Below are positions 40,691 through 49,900 of a stretch of 64,000 nt of DNA, in pieces. Every line of letters begins with the position of its first letter. Position 1 is the stretch's first letter. The DNA comes from Streptosporangium brasiliense (GTDB lineage: Bacteria > Actinomycetota > Actinomycetes > Streptosporangiales > Streptosporangiaceae), in NCBI RefSeq assembly GCF_030811595.1, contig NZ_JAUSRB010000002.1, positions 4,216,001 through 4,280,000 of the forward strand, written 5' to 3'. A model generated the notes under the pieces. It was not told the origin of the DNA. It saw only the letters and a program-made list of their open reading frames with translations, and ran no database searches. Both the position numbers and the translations under genes were made by a program.

Positions 40691-41035
40691 ATGGGCGTGC
40701 GAGTCGATGAGTTCCTGGAGATGCTGGACAGGCTGCCTGAGGTCACGCGGAGCGATGGCGGTAACTGGGTCTCGCTGAAGGTGCGGGGCAAGGGGTTCGG
40801 CTACCTGTGGGAGGAGACCGAGACCGTCGGGCTCAAGGCGACGATCGAGGAGCAGCTCGCGCTGGTGGCCGAGCGGCCGGAGGTGTTCGAGGTCCAGTTC
40901 ACCATGGGCCGGTTCGGCTGGGTCGTGGTCCACCTCGCGAAGATCGACGCGGAGGAGCTGTTCGAGCTGGTCACCGAGGCGTGGTGTCTGACCGCCCCCA
41001 AGCAGATGGTCGCCGCCCACGAGGCCGCGCGATAG
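40691..41035 (+). CDS. MmcQ/YjbR family protein
   Basis: This 114-residue protein resembles the MmcQ/YjbR (DUF419) fold of cyclic-nucleotide or DNA-binding-like proteins. It shows the usual FEVQFTMGRFGWVVVHLAKI and TEAWCLTAPKQM. The ATG at 40691 fits better than an earlier GTG. No partner is evident and the role is unknown. Confidence 0.75.
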   Translation: MGVRVDEFLEMLDRLPEVTRSDGGNWVSLKVRGKGFGYLWEETETVGLKATIEEQLALVAERPEVFEVQFTMGRFGWVVVHLAKIDAEELFELVTEAWCLTAPKQMVAAHEAAR

Positions 41036-41429
41036 CCGTACGGCTGTCGCCGGGGGTGTGCGGCGGCCGTCCCCACCGCGGGCGGAGACCCTACCTCACC
41101 TCACTCGGGACCGACGGGCTGGAGGTCAGCGCCGGGGCGCCGCCCGGCGGCTCCTGGTGAGGCCGTGCGGTGCGCTGTTCGACGTCGCCGGCCTCACAGC
41201 GCCGGACCGTGTCGGGTCCCGCCGGGGTGTTCCGCGGCACACGAGCGGCGGGCGGGCACGGGGCCCCGGAAGGCACCGGGATGCCCCCCTCCCAGGAAGG
41301 GGGTGCCCCCCTCCCAGGAGGGCGCCGGGATGTCCGCGCCCGGCAGGCCGGAGGGTCCGCATCCAGGAAGTTGTGCCCGGCCGGGTCCGGGGGCGACTCT
41401 CGTGGCAGGGCGCAACCGGGAGGTGCGGC
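41036..41429. other. Non-coding gap before the epsilon-subunit gene
   Basis: No gene is seen in these 394 bases. A direct repeat with a 22-bp period (TGCCCCCCTCCCAGGA at 41282 and 41304) forms C-rich/G-rich hairpin arms near 41282-41323 and could be a terminator for the MmcQ/YjbR gene. Confidence 0.55.
41282..41323. repeat. 22-bp direct repeat with hairpin potential
   Basis: TGCCCCCCTCCCAGGA is repeated, and CCCCCT and AGGGGG-type runs can pair in between. Confidence 0.65.
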
Positions 41430-41642
41430 GTGGACGAGATCCCGTTCCTGGAAGTCGTACGCGGCGATCCGACGCCTGAGGAACTGGCGGCGCTGATCGC
41501 GGTCCTGGTCGCGCGCACGTCTCCGGCCGCCGCTCCGGAGGCCCGGGGGCCGTCGGCCTGGGCCGACCGCGCCCACTCCGCCAGGCGGCCGCTCGCACCC
41601 CGCCGCGGCACCGCCGGCGACGCGCGGCCCCGCTCCGCCTGA
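41430..41642 (+). CDS. Acyl-CoA carboxylase epsilon subunit, short
   Basis: This is a 70-residue protein matching the actinobacterial carboxylase epsilon family. The N-terminal block is IPFLEVVRGDPTPEELAALI, then AVLVARTSPAAA and the WADRAHSARRPL tail. It is read from GTG 41430 with GGGAGG upstream. Epsilon subunits bind alpha-beta complexes and raise activity of acetyl/propionyl-CoA carboxylases. Here it precedes the enediyne cassette by 156 bp, so a supply of malonyl-CoA for the polyketide is an attractive but unproven link. Confidence 0.75.
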   Translation: MDEIPFLEVVRGDPTPEELAALIAVLVARTSPAAAPEARGPSAWADRAHSARRPLAPRRGTAGDARPRSA

Positions 41643-41798
41643 AATCCGCCCTCCGGCGCCGGTAATTGCAAAGTGATCGATTATCGAAGAATCCCGCAAT
41701 CGGCGAGATGTATCCCCGGATTCCATATACGACCATGGGATAGGCCAGCCGGTGGCGGGTGACGGCCATCGGCCGATGGCATAAGTGAGGAGGGTCCC
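41643..41798 (+). promoter_or_regulatory. Upstream region of the enediyne cassette
   Basis: These 156 bases are AT-rich compared with their surroundings and contain an 11-bp palindrome, TCGATTATCGA, at 41678-41688. A strong ribosome site (GAGGAGGG) precedes the first DUF1702 gene. A promoter and operator are expected here, but boxes cannot be assigned securely. Confidence 0.4.
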
Positions 41799-42791
41799 AT
41801 GCCGACGTTGTTCGGTTCACTGCGCAGGCTTGTTTTGACGCCGTCGTTGGCCGAGGTGAGTTTTGACGGGCGGGGCTTTCCGGTCACGCCGACGGATGCC
41901 ACCCGGCGACTCGAGGCGATTCCTCAGGCCGTGATCTGCGGATTCGAATGGGGGATCGACGCGCGCGACCAATGGGAGGTCGAGCGCCGGCTGAACATGG
42001 TGGACCCCGAACTGCGCGGTTTCGCCTACGAGGGCGCGACGATGGCCTTCACCATTGTCGACGCGATGGGCGGCGGCCGCGGCCACCGTACCCGCGACCT
42101 GCTGCTCGGCCCCGGCCAGCCGCACATCTTCCTGACCTACATCGGCATCGGCTTCGCCATGGCGCGCCTGCCCCGGCCGCTGTGGAAGAAGGTCATGCCC
42201 GACCTGGACGGGTCGGCCTACTACCCGACGATGAGCTGGCTGGCCGTCGACGGCTACGGCTTCGACCGCGCCTATTTCGAGACCCGGCGCTGGGTCGACG
42301 AGCAGAAGGTGCCGGCGCCCTACCCCTGGGAGGGCTCGCCCGACTACTTCCTGCGGGCGGTGGACCAGGGCATCGGCCGGGCGCTGTGGTTCATCCACGG
42401 CGGCCAGGTGCCCGACGTGGCCGCCGCCGTGGGCCGCTTCGCGAGCCACCGCCAGGCCGACCTGTGGAGCGGTGTCGGCCTGGCCGCGACGTTCGCCGGC
42501 GGCTCCGGGAGCGAGGCGCTGGCCACGCTGCGCCGGGAGGCCGGCGAGCACCGGGCCGAGCTGGCCCAGGGCGTGGTGTTCGCGGTCAAGGCGCGGACCT
42601 TCGCCGGATTCGTCCCCCCGCACACCGAGACCGCCTCCGCCGTACTCGCCGACCTGTCGGTCGCCGACGCCGTCGCGCTCGCCGACGACACCGCCGTCGA
42701 CCCTCGCGGTTCCGGCCCGGTCCCGCAGTACGAGCTGTGGCGGCAGCGGGTGCGCGCGCACTTCGCGGCGGCGGACCGCCTCCCGGCCTGA
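41799..42791 (+). CDS. DUF1702 enediyne-biosynthesis protein, first copy
   Basis: This 330-residue DUF1702 protein corresponds to the E3/UnbL member of the enediyne polyketide cassette. Blocks include RRLVLTPSLAEVSFDGRGF at the start, LRGFAYEGATMAFTIVDAMG, GIGFAMARLPRPLWKKV, LAVDGYGFDRAYFETRRWV and RAVDQGIGRALWFIHGG. The family has no known catalytic motif; it is genetically tied to the enediyne PKS. It shares about half its residues with the next gene by eye. The ATG follows GAGGAGGG, the best ribosome site of the cluster. Confidence 0.88.
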   Translation: MPTLFGSLRRLVLTPSLAEVSFDGRGFPVTPTDATRRLEAIPQAVICGFEWGIDARDQWEVERRLNMVDPELRGFAYEGATMAFTIVDAMGGGRGHRTRDLLLGPGQPHIFLTYIGIGFAMARLPRPLWKKVMPDLDGSAYYPTMSWLAVDGYGFDRAYFETRRWVDEQKVPAPYPWEGSPDYFLRAVDQGIGRALWFIHGGQVPDVAAAVGRFASHRQADLWSGVGLAATFAGGSGSEALATLRREAGEHRAELAQGVVFAVKARTFAGFVPPHTETASAVLADLSVADAVALADDTAVDPRGSGPVPQYELWRQRVRAHFAAADRLPA

Positions 42792-43015
42792 CCGCGCCCG
42801 CCGGACGGCCGCCCACCGTGGCCGTCCGGCCGCCCGCCTGTCCGGACCGGACGGATTCCGTTGTGCCGCAGAATGCTAATTGAATCGTGCCCAAAAAAAT
42901 ATTCTACCTCTCCGGTGGGCACGTTTGAAGTAGCCCCGAGGGTGGTCCACATGGCTAGATTTACCTAAGGACAATCCCGTGAGAAGGGCAACCCTACGAG
43001 GGGCGGGAGAGGTAA
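42792..43015 (+). promoter_or_regulatory. Spacer between the two DUF1702 genes
   Basis: This 224-bp gap carries an inverted repeat, CGTGCCC at 42886-42892 and GGGCACG at 42917-42923, around an A-rich stretch (AAAAAAATATTCTA). It then shows GGGAGAGG just before the TTG start of the next gene. The AT-rich pocket may be a second promoter, so the second DUF1702 gene and the PKS could be driven separately from the first. Confidence 0.45.
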
Positions 43016-43999
43016 TTGACCAGTATTCTGCGGTCATTGAGACGGCGTATTCTGACGCCTAATGTATCAGAGACCAAGCTTGCGACACGTGGTTTCCATG
43101 TGAAAAGCCCGGAGGCCCGGGAAATGCTGGAGACCGTCGGTGAAATGTTTCTCACCGGCTACGCCTACGCGGCCGAGGCCCGCTCGCCCGCCGAAGCGGA
43201 GGAACGGCTGGAGGAGCTCCCCGAGCGGTTCCGGGGCTTCGCCTACGAGGGCGCCGGCATGGCCTTCACGATCCTCGACGCGATGCCGGTCGGCGGCGGA
43301 GGCGGGGGCAAGCTCGCCGAGTTCCTGGCCGGACGCGGCAACGACCACATCTACATGATCTACGTCGGGGTCGGCTGGGCGATGGCGCGGCTGCCGCGGT
43401 TCCTGTGGCCGAAGAGTGACACGCTCGACCCGCTGCTGCTCTGGCTGGCGCACGACGGCTACGGCTTCCACCAGGCGTACTTCCACACCGAGAAGTACGT
43501 GAACGGGCAGCACCAGGACACGGACTTCCCGTGGCCGGCCGCCGGCCGGGCCTACGCCGGCCGGGCCATCGACCAGGGCATCGGGCGGGCCCTGTGGTTC
43601 GTCGGCGGGACCGACGGCGACCTGGTCACCTCGATGATCGAGAAGTTTCCCGAGTCGCGGCGCCCCGACCTGTACGGCGGCGCGGGGCTGGCCGCCACCT
43701 ACGCGGGCGGCGCCCACGAGGGCGAGCTGCAGCGGTTCTGGCAGCAGGCCGGAGAGTACCGTCCCCTGCTCGCGCAGGGCAGCGCGTTCGCGGCCGAGGC
43801 CCGATGCCGGGCCGGGCTGCTGGTGCCGCACAACCATGTCGCGACGCAGGTGTTCTGCGGCACGACGCCGGAGCAGGCGGCGCAGATCTGTCATGAGACC
43901 CGGCCCCACGGGGCGGTACCGGGTGAGCTGCCGGCCTATGAGGTGTGGCGGCAGCGCATCGCCGGTGAATTCGTATCTCTTGGAGGTGTTAGTCCGTGA
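43016..43999 (+). CDS. DUF1702 enediyne-biosynthesis protein, second copy
   Basis: This 327-residue DUF1702 protein is a paralog of the upstream one: RRRILTPNVSETKLATRGFH, RGFAYEGAGMAFTILDAM, GVGWAMARLPRFLWPK and RAIDQGIGRALWFVGG. It starts with TTG, and its stop overlaps the start of the UnbV gene (GTGA). In clusters I recall, one DUF1702 gene of this type (E3/UnbL) precedes UnbV, so this copy occupies the standard position and the other is an extra or E2-like copy. Divergence is spread along the protein, so the duplication is old. Confidence 0.88.
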   Translation: MTSILRSLRRRILTPNVSETKLATRGFHVKSPEAREMLETVGEMFLTGYAYAAEARSPAEAEERLEELPERFRGFAYEGAGMAFTILDAMPVGGGGGGKLAEFLAGRGNDHIYMIYVGVGWAMARLPRFLWPKSDTLDPLLLWLAHDGYGFHQAYFHTEKYVNGQHQDTDFPWPAAGRAYAGRAIDQGIGRALWFVGGTDGDLVTSMIEKFPESRRPDLYGGAGLAATYAGGAHEGELQRFWQQAGEYRPLLAQGSAFAAEARCRAGLLVPHNHVATQVFCGTTPEQAAQICHETRPHGAVPGELPAYEVWRQRIAGEFVSLGGVSP

Positions 44000-45969
44000 C
44001 CACGACAACTGGCTGGCTGCGGAAGCAGCTACCCGGAATCGTCGCCCTCGTGCTGATGACGGGTGCGTTCATCGTGAGCCACCCGCCCACATCGTCAGCG
44101 GACGAGAAGGCGGACATCGCGAGCAAGTACGCGTTCAAGCCGATGAACATCGCGATGCCGGGCGGATTCTCCCAGAAGACGATCCGCGCGGTGAACCAGA
44201 GATACACGCACATCGACGCGTGGATCTCCTCGGTCGGGGCCGGGATCGCGATGAACGACCTCGACGGGGACGGCCTGGCCAACGACCTGTGCATCACCGA
44301 CCCCCGGATCGACCAGGTCGTGGTCACCCCCGCCCCCGGCGGGCAGCCCGCCAGGTACGCGCCGTTCGCGCTGAACCCCGGCACCCTGCCCATGAACGAC
44401 GCCATGGCCCCCATGGGGTGCCTGCCCGGCGACTTCAACGAGGACGGCCGGACCGACCTGCTCGTCTACCTGTGGGGCCGCACGCCGATCGTCTACCTGG
44501 CGAAGGCCGACGCCAAGGGCCTCACCGCCGGCACCTACCTGCCCACCGAGCTGGTGCCGGGCGTCGGAGGGGCCAAATACACCGGGCCGCTGTGGAACAC
44601 CAACACGGCCACCTTCGCCGACTTCGACGGTGACGGGCACGACGACATCTTCATCGGCAACTACTTCCCGCACAGCCCGGTCCTCAATGACAAGGTCAAC
44701 GGCGGCGTGGAGATGAACGACTCGATGTCCCGCGGGCTCAACGGCGGTGAGGACTACTTCTTCCGCTGGACCGGGGCCACCTCGGGCGCGCAGCCGTCGG
44801 CCTCCTTCCAGAAGCTGGACAACGTCCTGCCCACCAACGTCTCGAAGGGCTGGGAGCTCGGAGCCGGCTCGGCGGACCTCGACGGCGACATGCTGCCCGA
44901 GCTGTACCTGGCCAACGACTTCGGCCCCGACCGGCTGCTGTACAACCGCTCCAAGCCGGGTCAGATCAAGTTCTCGCTGGTGGAGGGTGTGCGCACGCCG
45001 CTGATCCCCAAGTCCAAGGTGCTCGGCCACGACTCCTTCAAGGGCATGGGCCTCGACTTCGGCGACCTCAACGGTGACGGCATCTACGACATGTTCGTCA
45101 GCAACATCACCACCTCCTTCGGCATCGAGGAGAGCAACTTCCAGTTCATGTCCACGGCCAAGGACAAGGCCGACCTGCGCGCGAAGCTCGCCAAGGGCGA
45201 GGCGCCGTGGGAGGACCGCAGCGCCCAGGCGTCCACCGCCTGGTCGGGCTGGGGCTGGGACGTCAAGATCGACGACTTCGCCAACAGCGGTGCCCCGGAG
45301 ATCGCCCAGGCCACCGGGTTCGTCAAGGGCGACGTCAACCGCTGGCCGGTGCTGCAGGAGCTGGCGACCGCCAACGACGGCGTCCTGCGCAACCCGCACT
45401 CATGGCCGAAGGTCCGGGCCGGTGACGACGTCGGCGGACACCAGACCTTCGCCTTCTTCGCCAAGACCGAGGACGGCCGGTACGCCAACATCGCCAAGGA
45501 GCTCGGCCTGGCCATCCCGGTGCCCACCCGCGGCATCGCCACCGGTGACGCCGACGGCGACGGCCGCGTCGACATGGCCATCGCCCGGCAGTGGGACGAG
45601 CCGGTGTTCTACCGCAACGAGAGCCCCTCGGCCGGTGCCTTCCTCGGACTGCGGCTGACCCACGAGAGCCCGGCCGGCACGACCCCGGCCGACGGGACGC
45701 TCCCCGCCCTCGGCTCGGCCGTGATCGGCGCGCAGGTGACGGTGACCACCTCCGACGGGCGCAAGTTCGTCGGGCGGGTCGACGGCGGCAGCGGCCACTC
45801 CGGCCGGCGCAGCCACGAGGTGCACATCGGTCTGGGCCAGAACGTGACCGGACCGGTGCAGGTGAGCCTGTGCTGGCGCGACAGGGCCGGACAGATCCAC
45901 GAGCAGACCCTTCAGCTGAGCACGGGCTGGCACTCGCTCCAGCTCGGATCCCAGGCCAAGGAGAAGTGA
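43996..45969 (+). CDS. UnbV-type FG-GAP/ASPIC protein of the enediyne cassette
   Basis: This 657-residue secreted protein has a signal peptide (residues 14-33) and at least six FG-GAP-like calcium-binding repeats of the form DxDGDG: DLDGDGLAND, DFNEDGRTDLLVY, DFDGDGHDDIFIG, DLDGDMLPELYLAND, DLNGDGIYDMFVSN and DADGDGRVDMAIA. The C-terminal ASPIC/UnbV domain spans about residues 560-655. It belongs to the E4/UnbV group always found with enediyne PKS genes; its biochemical role is unknown. It overlaps its upstream gene, and UnbU follows by 2 bp, so expression is coupled. Confidence 0.93.
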   Translation: MTTTTGWLRKQLPGIVALVLMTGAFIVSHPPTSSADEKADIASKYAFKPMNIAMPGGFSQKTIRAVNQRYTHIDAWISSVGAGIAMNDLDGDGLANDLCITDPRIDQVVVTPAPGGQPARYAPFALNPGTLPMNDAMAPMGCLPGDFNEDGRTDLLVYLWGRTPIVYLAKADAKGLTAGTYLPTELVPGVGGAKYTGPLWNTNTATFADFDGDGHDDIFIGNYFPHSPVLNDKVNGGVEMNDSMSRGLNGGEDYFFRWTGATSGAQPSASFQKLDNVLPTNVSKGWELGAGSADLDGDMLPELYLANDFGPDRLLYNRSKPGQIKFSLVEGVRTPLIPKSKVLGHDSFKGMGLDFGDLNGDGIYDMFVSNITTSFGIEESNFQFMSTAKDKADLRAKLAKGEAPWEDRSAQASTAWSGWGWDVKIDDFANSGAPEIAQATGFVKGDVNRWPVLQELATANDGVLRNPHSWPKVRAGDDVGGHQTFAFFAKTEDGRYANIAKELGLAIPVPTRGIATGDADGDGRVDMAIARQWDEPVFYRNESPSAGAFLGLRLTHESPAGTTPADGTLPALGSAVIGAQVTVTTSDGRKFVGRVDGGSGHSGRRSHEVHIGLGQNVTGPVQVSLCWRDRAGQIHEQTLQLSTGWHSLQLGSQAKEK

Positions 45970-45971
45970 CG

Positions 45972-46958
45972 ATGGCCGAGAAAACCACCAACCCGCCCCG
46001 TCATGACCCGAAGGTCATCACGGCTCTGCGCAGGTTCGCCATCTCGATTTCGGTCTTCAACATCCTCGGTTACACGGTCCTCGGGTTCGAGCAGCCCTGG
46101 CTGTGGCCGCTGGTCGCCCTGGCCACCGGCTACGTCGTGGAGATCGGGCTGGAGATCCTCGGGGCCAGGTCCGAGCAGCGCGCGCCGCGCTTCCTCGGCA
46201 ACGGCTTCCGCGGGCTCGCGGAGTTCCTCCTGCCGGCCCACATCACCAGCCTCGCGATGAACATGCTCATCTACGTCAACGACCAGATCCTGGTGATGAT
46301 GTTCGGGGTCATCGTCGCGGTCGGCACGAAGTGGGTGCTCCGGGCACCGGTGCGGGGCCGCCTGCGGCACTTCATGAACCCCTCCAACTTCGGCATCGCG
46401 ATCATCCTGGTGCTCTTCCCGTGGGCCAGCATCGCGCCGCCGTACCACTTCACCGAGCAGGTCAGCAACCCGATCGACTGGATCGTCCCGGGCGTCATCA
46501 TCTTCTTCGGCACCATGCTCAACGCCAAGCTCACCAACCGGATGTGGCTGATCGTCTCCTGGCTGAGCGTCTTCGCCCTGCAGGCCGTCGTCCGCAGCCT
46601 CTTCCTGGACGTCTCCGTCCTCGGCGGGCTGGCCATGATGACCGGGGTGGCGTTCGTCCTCTTCAGCAACTACATGATCACGGACCCGGGCACGAGCCCG
46701 TCCAAGCCGCTCTCGCAGGTCGCCTTCGGCGGGGGAGTGGCCCTGATGTACGGCATCCTCACCGGCATGAACATCCCTTACGGGATCTTCTTCGCCACCG
46801 CCATCGTCTGCCTCATCCGCGGCGGGTTCCTGTGGTCCCTGTACATCGTCGACAAGGCCCGTGAGCAGGCCAAGGCGGAGGCGCTCGCCGCCGCCGAGGC
46901 GCCCGCCCCAGCCGTCGCCGGTTCCGCGGCCGATGGAAAGGAGGTCGCGGCCGTATGA
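45972..46958 (+). CDS. UnbU-type membrane protein of the enediyne cassette
   Basis: This is an integral membrane protein of 328 residues with about ten predicted helices, similar to RnfD/NqrB-type proteins. Conserved pieces are MNPSNFGIAIILVLFPWAS, ITDPGTSPSKPL and YGIFFATAIVCLIRGGFLW. It matches the E5/UnbU cassette member; a transport or redox role has been suggested in the literature but is not known. The ATG at 45972 has AAGGAGAA upstream. The last ~25 residues are Ala/Glu-rich and end in a 4-bp overlap with the PKS start. Confidence 0.93.
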   Translation: MAEKTTNPPRHDPKVITALRRFAISISVFNILGYTVLGFEQPWLWPLVALATGYVVEIGLEILGARSEQRAPRFLGNGFRGLAEFLLPAHITSLAMNMLIYVNDQILVMMFGVIVAVGTKWVLRAPVRGRLRHFMNPSNFGIAIILVLFPWASIAPPYHFTEQVSNPIDWIVPGVIIFFGTMLNAKLTNRMWLIVSWLSVFALQAVVRSLFLDVSVLGGLAMMTGVAFVLFSNYMITDPGTSPSKPLSQVAFGGGVALMYGILTGMNIPYGIFFATAIVCLIRGGFLWSLYIVDKAREQAKAEALAAAEAPAPAVAGSAADGKEVAAV

Positions 46959-49900
46959 GCAGGATCGCGATCGTCGGCATGGCGTGCCGCTACCCGGACG
47001 CCACATCGCCGAGAGAGCTGTGGGAGAACGCTCTCGCCGGTCGCCGAGCCTTCCGCCGACTGCCCGACGTGCGCATGCGACTGGAAGACTACTGGGACGC
47101 CGATCCGGCCACCCCGGACCGCTTCTACGCGCGCAACGCCGCCGTCATCGAAGGCTACGAGTTCGACCGCATCGCCTACAAGATCGCCGGCAGCACCTAC
47201 CGCTCGACCGACCTCACCCACTGGCTCGCGCTCGACATGGCGGGCCAGGCGCTGGCCGACGCCGGCTTCCCGATGGGCGAGGGCCTGCCCCGCGAGCGCA
47301 CCAGCGTGGTCGTGGGCAACACCCTCACCGGCGAGTTCACCAGGGCCAACGTGATGCGCCTGCGCTGGCCGTACGTGCGCCGCACACTGGCCGCCTCGCT
47401 CAAGGAGCAGGGCTGGGACGACGACCGGCTGGCCGCCTTCCTCGACGACTTCGAGGCCACCTACAAGAGCCCGTTCCCCGGCATCGACGAGGACACCCTG
47501 GCCGGTGGCCTGTCCAACACGATCGCCGGGCGGATCTGCAACCACTTCGACCTCAACGGCGGCGGCTACACCGTCGACGGCGCGTGCTCGTCGTCGCTGC
47601 TGTCGGTGGTGACCGCGGCGAAGGCGCTCATCGACGGCGACGTCGACGTCGCGATCGCCGGCGGGGTCGACCTGTCCATCGACCCGTTCGAGATCGTGGG
47701 CTTCGCCAAGACCGGCGCCCTGGCCAAGGGCGAGTTCCGGCTCTACGACCGCCACTCCAACGGCTTCTGGCCGGGCGAGGGCTGCGGGATGATCGTGCTG
47801 ATGCGCGAGGCCGACGCCCTGGAGGCGCGGCGCCGGATCTACGCCACCATCGCCGGGTGGGGGATCTCCTCCGACGGCAAGGGCGGCATGACCAGGCCCG
47901 AGGTCAGCGGCTACCAGCTGGCGCTGCGGCGGGCCTACGAGCGGGCCGGGTTCGGCATCGAGACCGTGGAGCTGTTCGAGGGCCACGGCACCGGTACGGC
48001 GGTCGGCGACATGACGGAGCTCACCGCGCTGTCGGGGGCCAGGTCCGCCGCCGCCCCCGGGGCCTCGCCCGCGGCGGTCAGCTCGATCAAGGGAATGATC
48101 GGGCACGCCAAGGCGGCGGCCGGGGTGGCCGGTCTGATCAAGGCCACGATGGCGGTGCACGAGCAGGTGCTGCCGCCGACCATCGGCTGCGTCGACCCCC
48201 ACCAGGTCCTGACCGACGAGTCGGCGTCCCTGCGGGTGCTGCGCAAGGCGGAGCCCTGGCCGGCCGGCGCCCCGGTGCGCGCCGGCGTCACGGCCATGGG
48301 CTTCGGCGGCATCAACACCCACGTCGTGCTGGAGAAGACCGGCCCGCGGCGGCGCGTGCCGCTGCCCAGCCGTACCCGGATGCTGGCCTCGTCGCTGCAG
48401 GACGCCGAGCTGCTACTGGCCGACGCGGCCTCACCGCAGGAGCTGCGCGAGCGGCTCACGCGGCTGGCCGACTTCGTGCCGCAGGTGTCCTACGCCCAGC
48501 TCTCCGACCTGGCGGCCACGCTCCAGCGCGACCTGCGCGACCTGCCCCACCGGGCCGCGGTGGTCGTCTCCTCGCCCGAGGACGCCGAGAAGCAGCTGCG
48601 GCGCGTGATCGAGGCCCTCGACGCGGGCGAGACCGGCCTGTTCACACCGGACGGCCGGGCCTTCCTCGGCCACGCGGACGGGCCGGGCCGGGTCGGCTAC
48701 CTCTTCCCCGGCCAGGGATCGGGCCGCGGCACCAGCGGCGGCGCGCTGCGACGGCGCTTCGCCGAGGTCGAGGAGATCTACGCCGAGGCGGCGCTGCCCA
48801 CCGACGGCGACATGGTGGCGACCGCGGTCGCCCAGCCGCGTATCGTCACCGGCTCCATGGCCGGCCTGCGGGCCCTGTCCGCCCTCGGCGTGGAGGCGGA
48901 CATCGCGGTCGGCCACAGCCTGGGCGAGATCTCGGCGCTGCAGTGGGCCGGCGCGCTGGACGAGGAGGCCCTGCTGCGCGTGGCGGCCGTCCGCGGCGAG
49001 GCCATGACCGAGCACAGCGCCTCGGGCACCATGGCCGGCGTCCGCGCGACGCCGGACGCGGTGACCGAGCTGATAGACGACCTGCCCGTCGTGATCGCCG
49101 GGTACAACGGGCCGAACCAGACCGTCGTCGCCGGACCCGTCGACGCGGTCGAGACCCTTGGGAGCAGGGCCGCCGCCGCCGGCCTGAGGTGGACCCGCCT
49201 GTCGGTGTCGCACGCCTTCCACTCGCCGCTGGTGGCGCCGGCGGCCGAGGCCTTCGGCGCGCACCTCGCCGGCGAGGAGTTCGGCCGGATCGAGCGGCCG
49301 GTCGTCTCCACCGTCACCGGGCAGACGCTGCCGCCGGACACCGACGTCCCGGCGCTGCTGCGCAGGCAGATCACCGACCCCGTGCTGTTCACCCAGGCGG
49401 TGGAGGCGGCGGCCAAGGAGATCGACCTGTTCGTCGAGGTCGGGCCCGGCCGGGTGCTCAGCGGGCTGGCCGCGGACGTGACGGACGTCCCGGCGGTCGC
49501 GCTGGACACCGACGACGAGTCGCTGACCGGGCTGCTCCGGGTGGCCGGCGCGGCCTACGTCACCGGAGTCCCGATCATCCACGAGGAGCTCTTCCAGGGC
49601 CGGCTGGTCCGGCCGCTGGAGGTCGGCGCCGAGTTCAAGTTCTTCGCCAGCCCGGTCGAGCAGGCTCCGCAGATCCACATCCGCGGCGGCGCCCGCAAGG
49701 TCGAGGAGATCCCGCCGGCCGTCGGCACCGCGCCGGCGCAGTCGGAGGGACAGCCCGGCGAGTCGAGCGTCGACCTGCTCCGCCGCCTGGCGGCCGAGCG
49801 CGCCGAGCTGCCGCTGGAGATGGTCAGCGAGGACAGCCACCCCCTCGACGAGCTGCACCTGAGCTCGGTCACGGTGATGCACATCATCGACCAGGCGACC

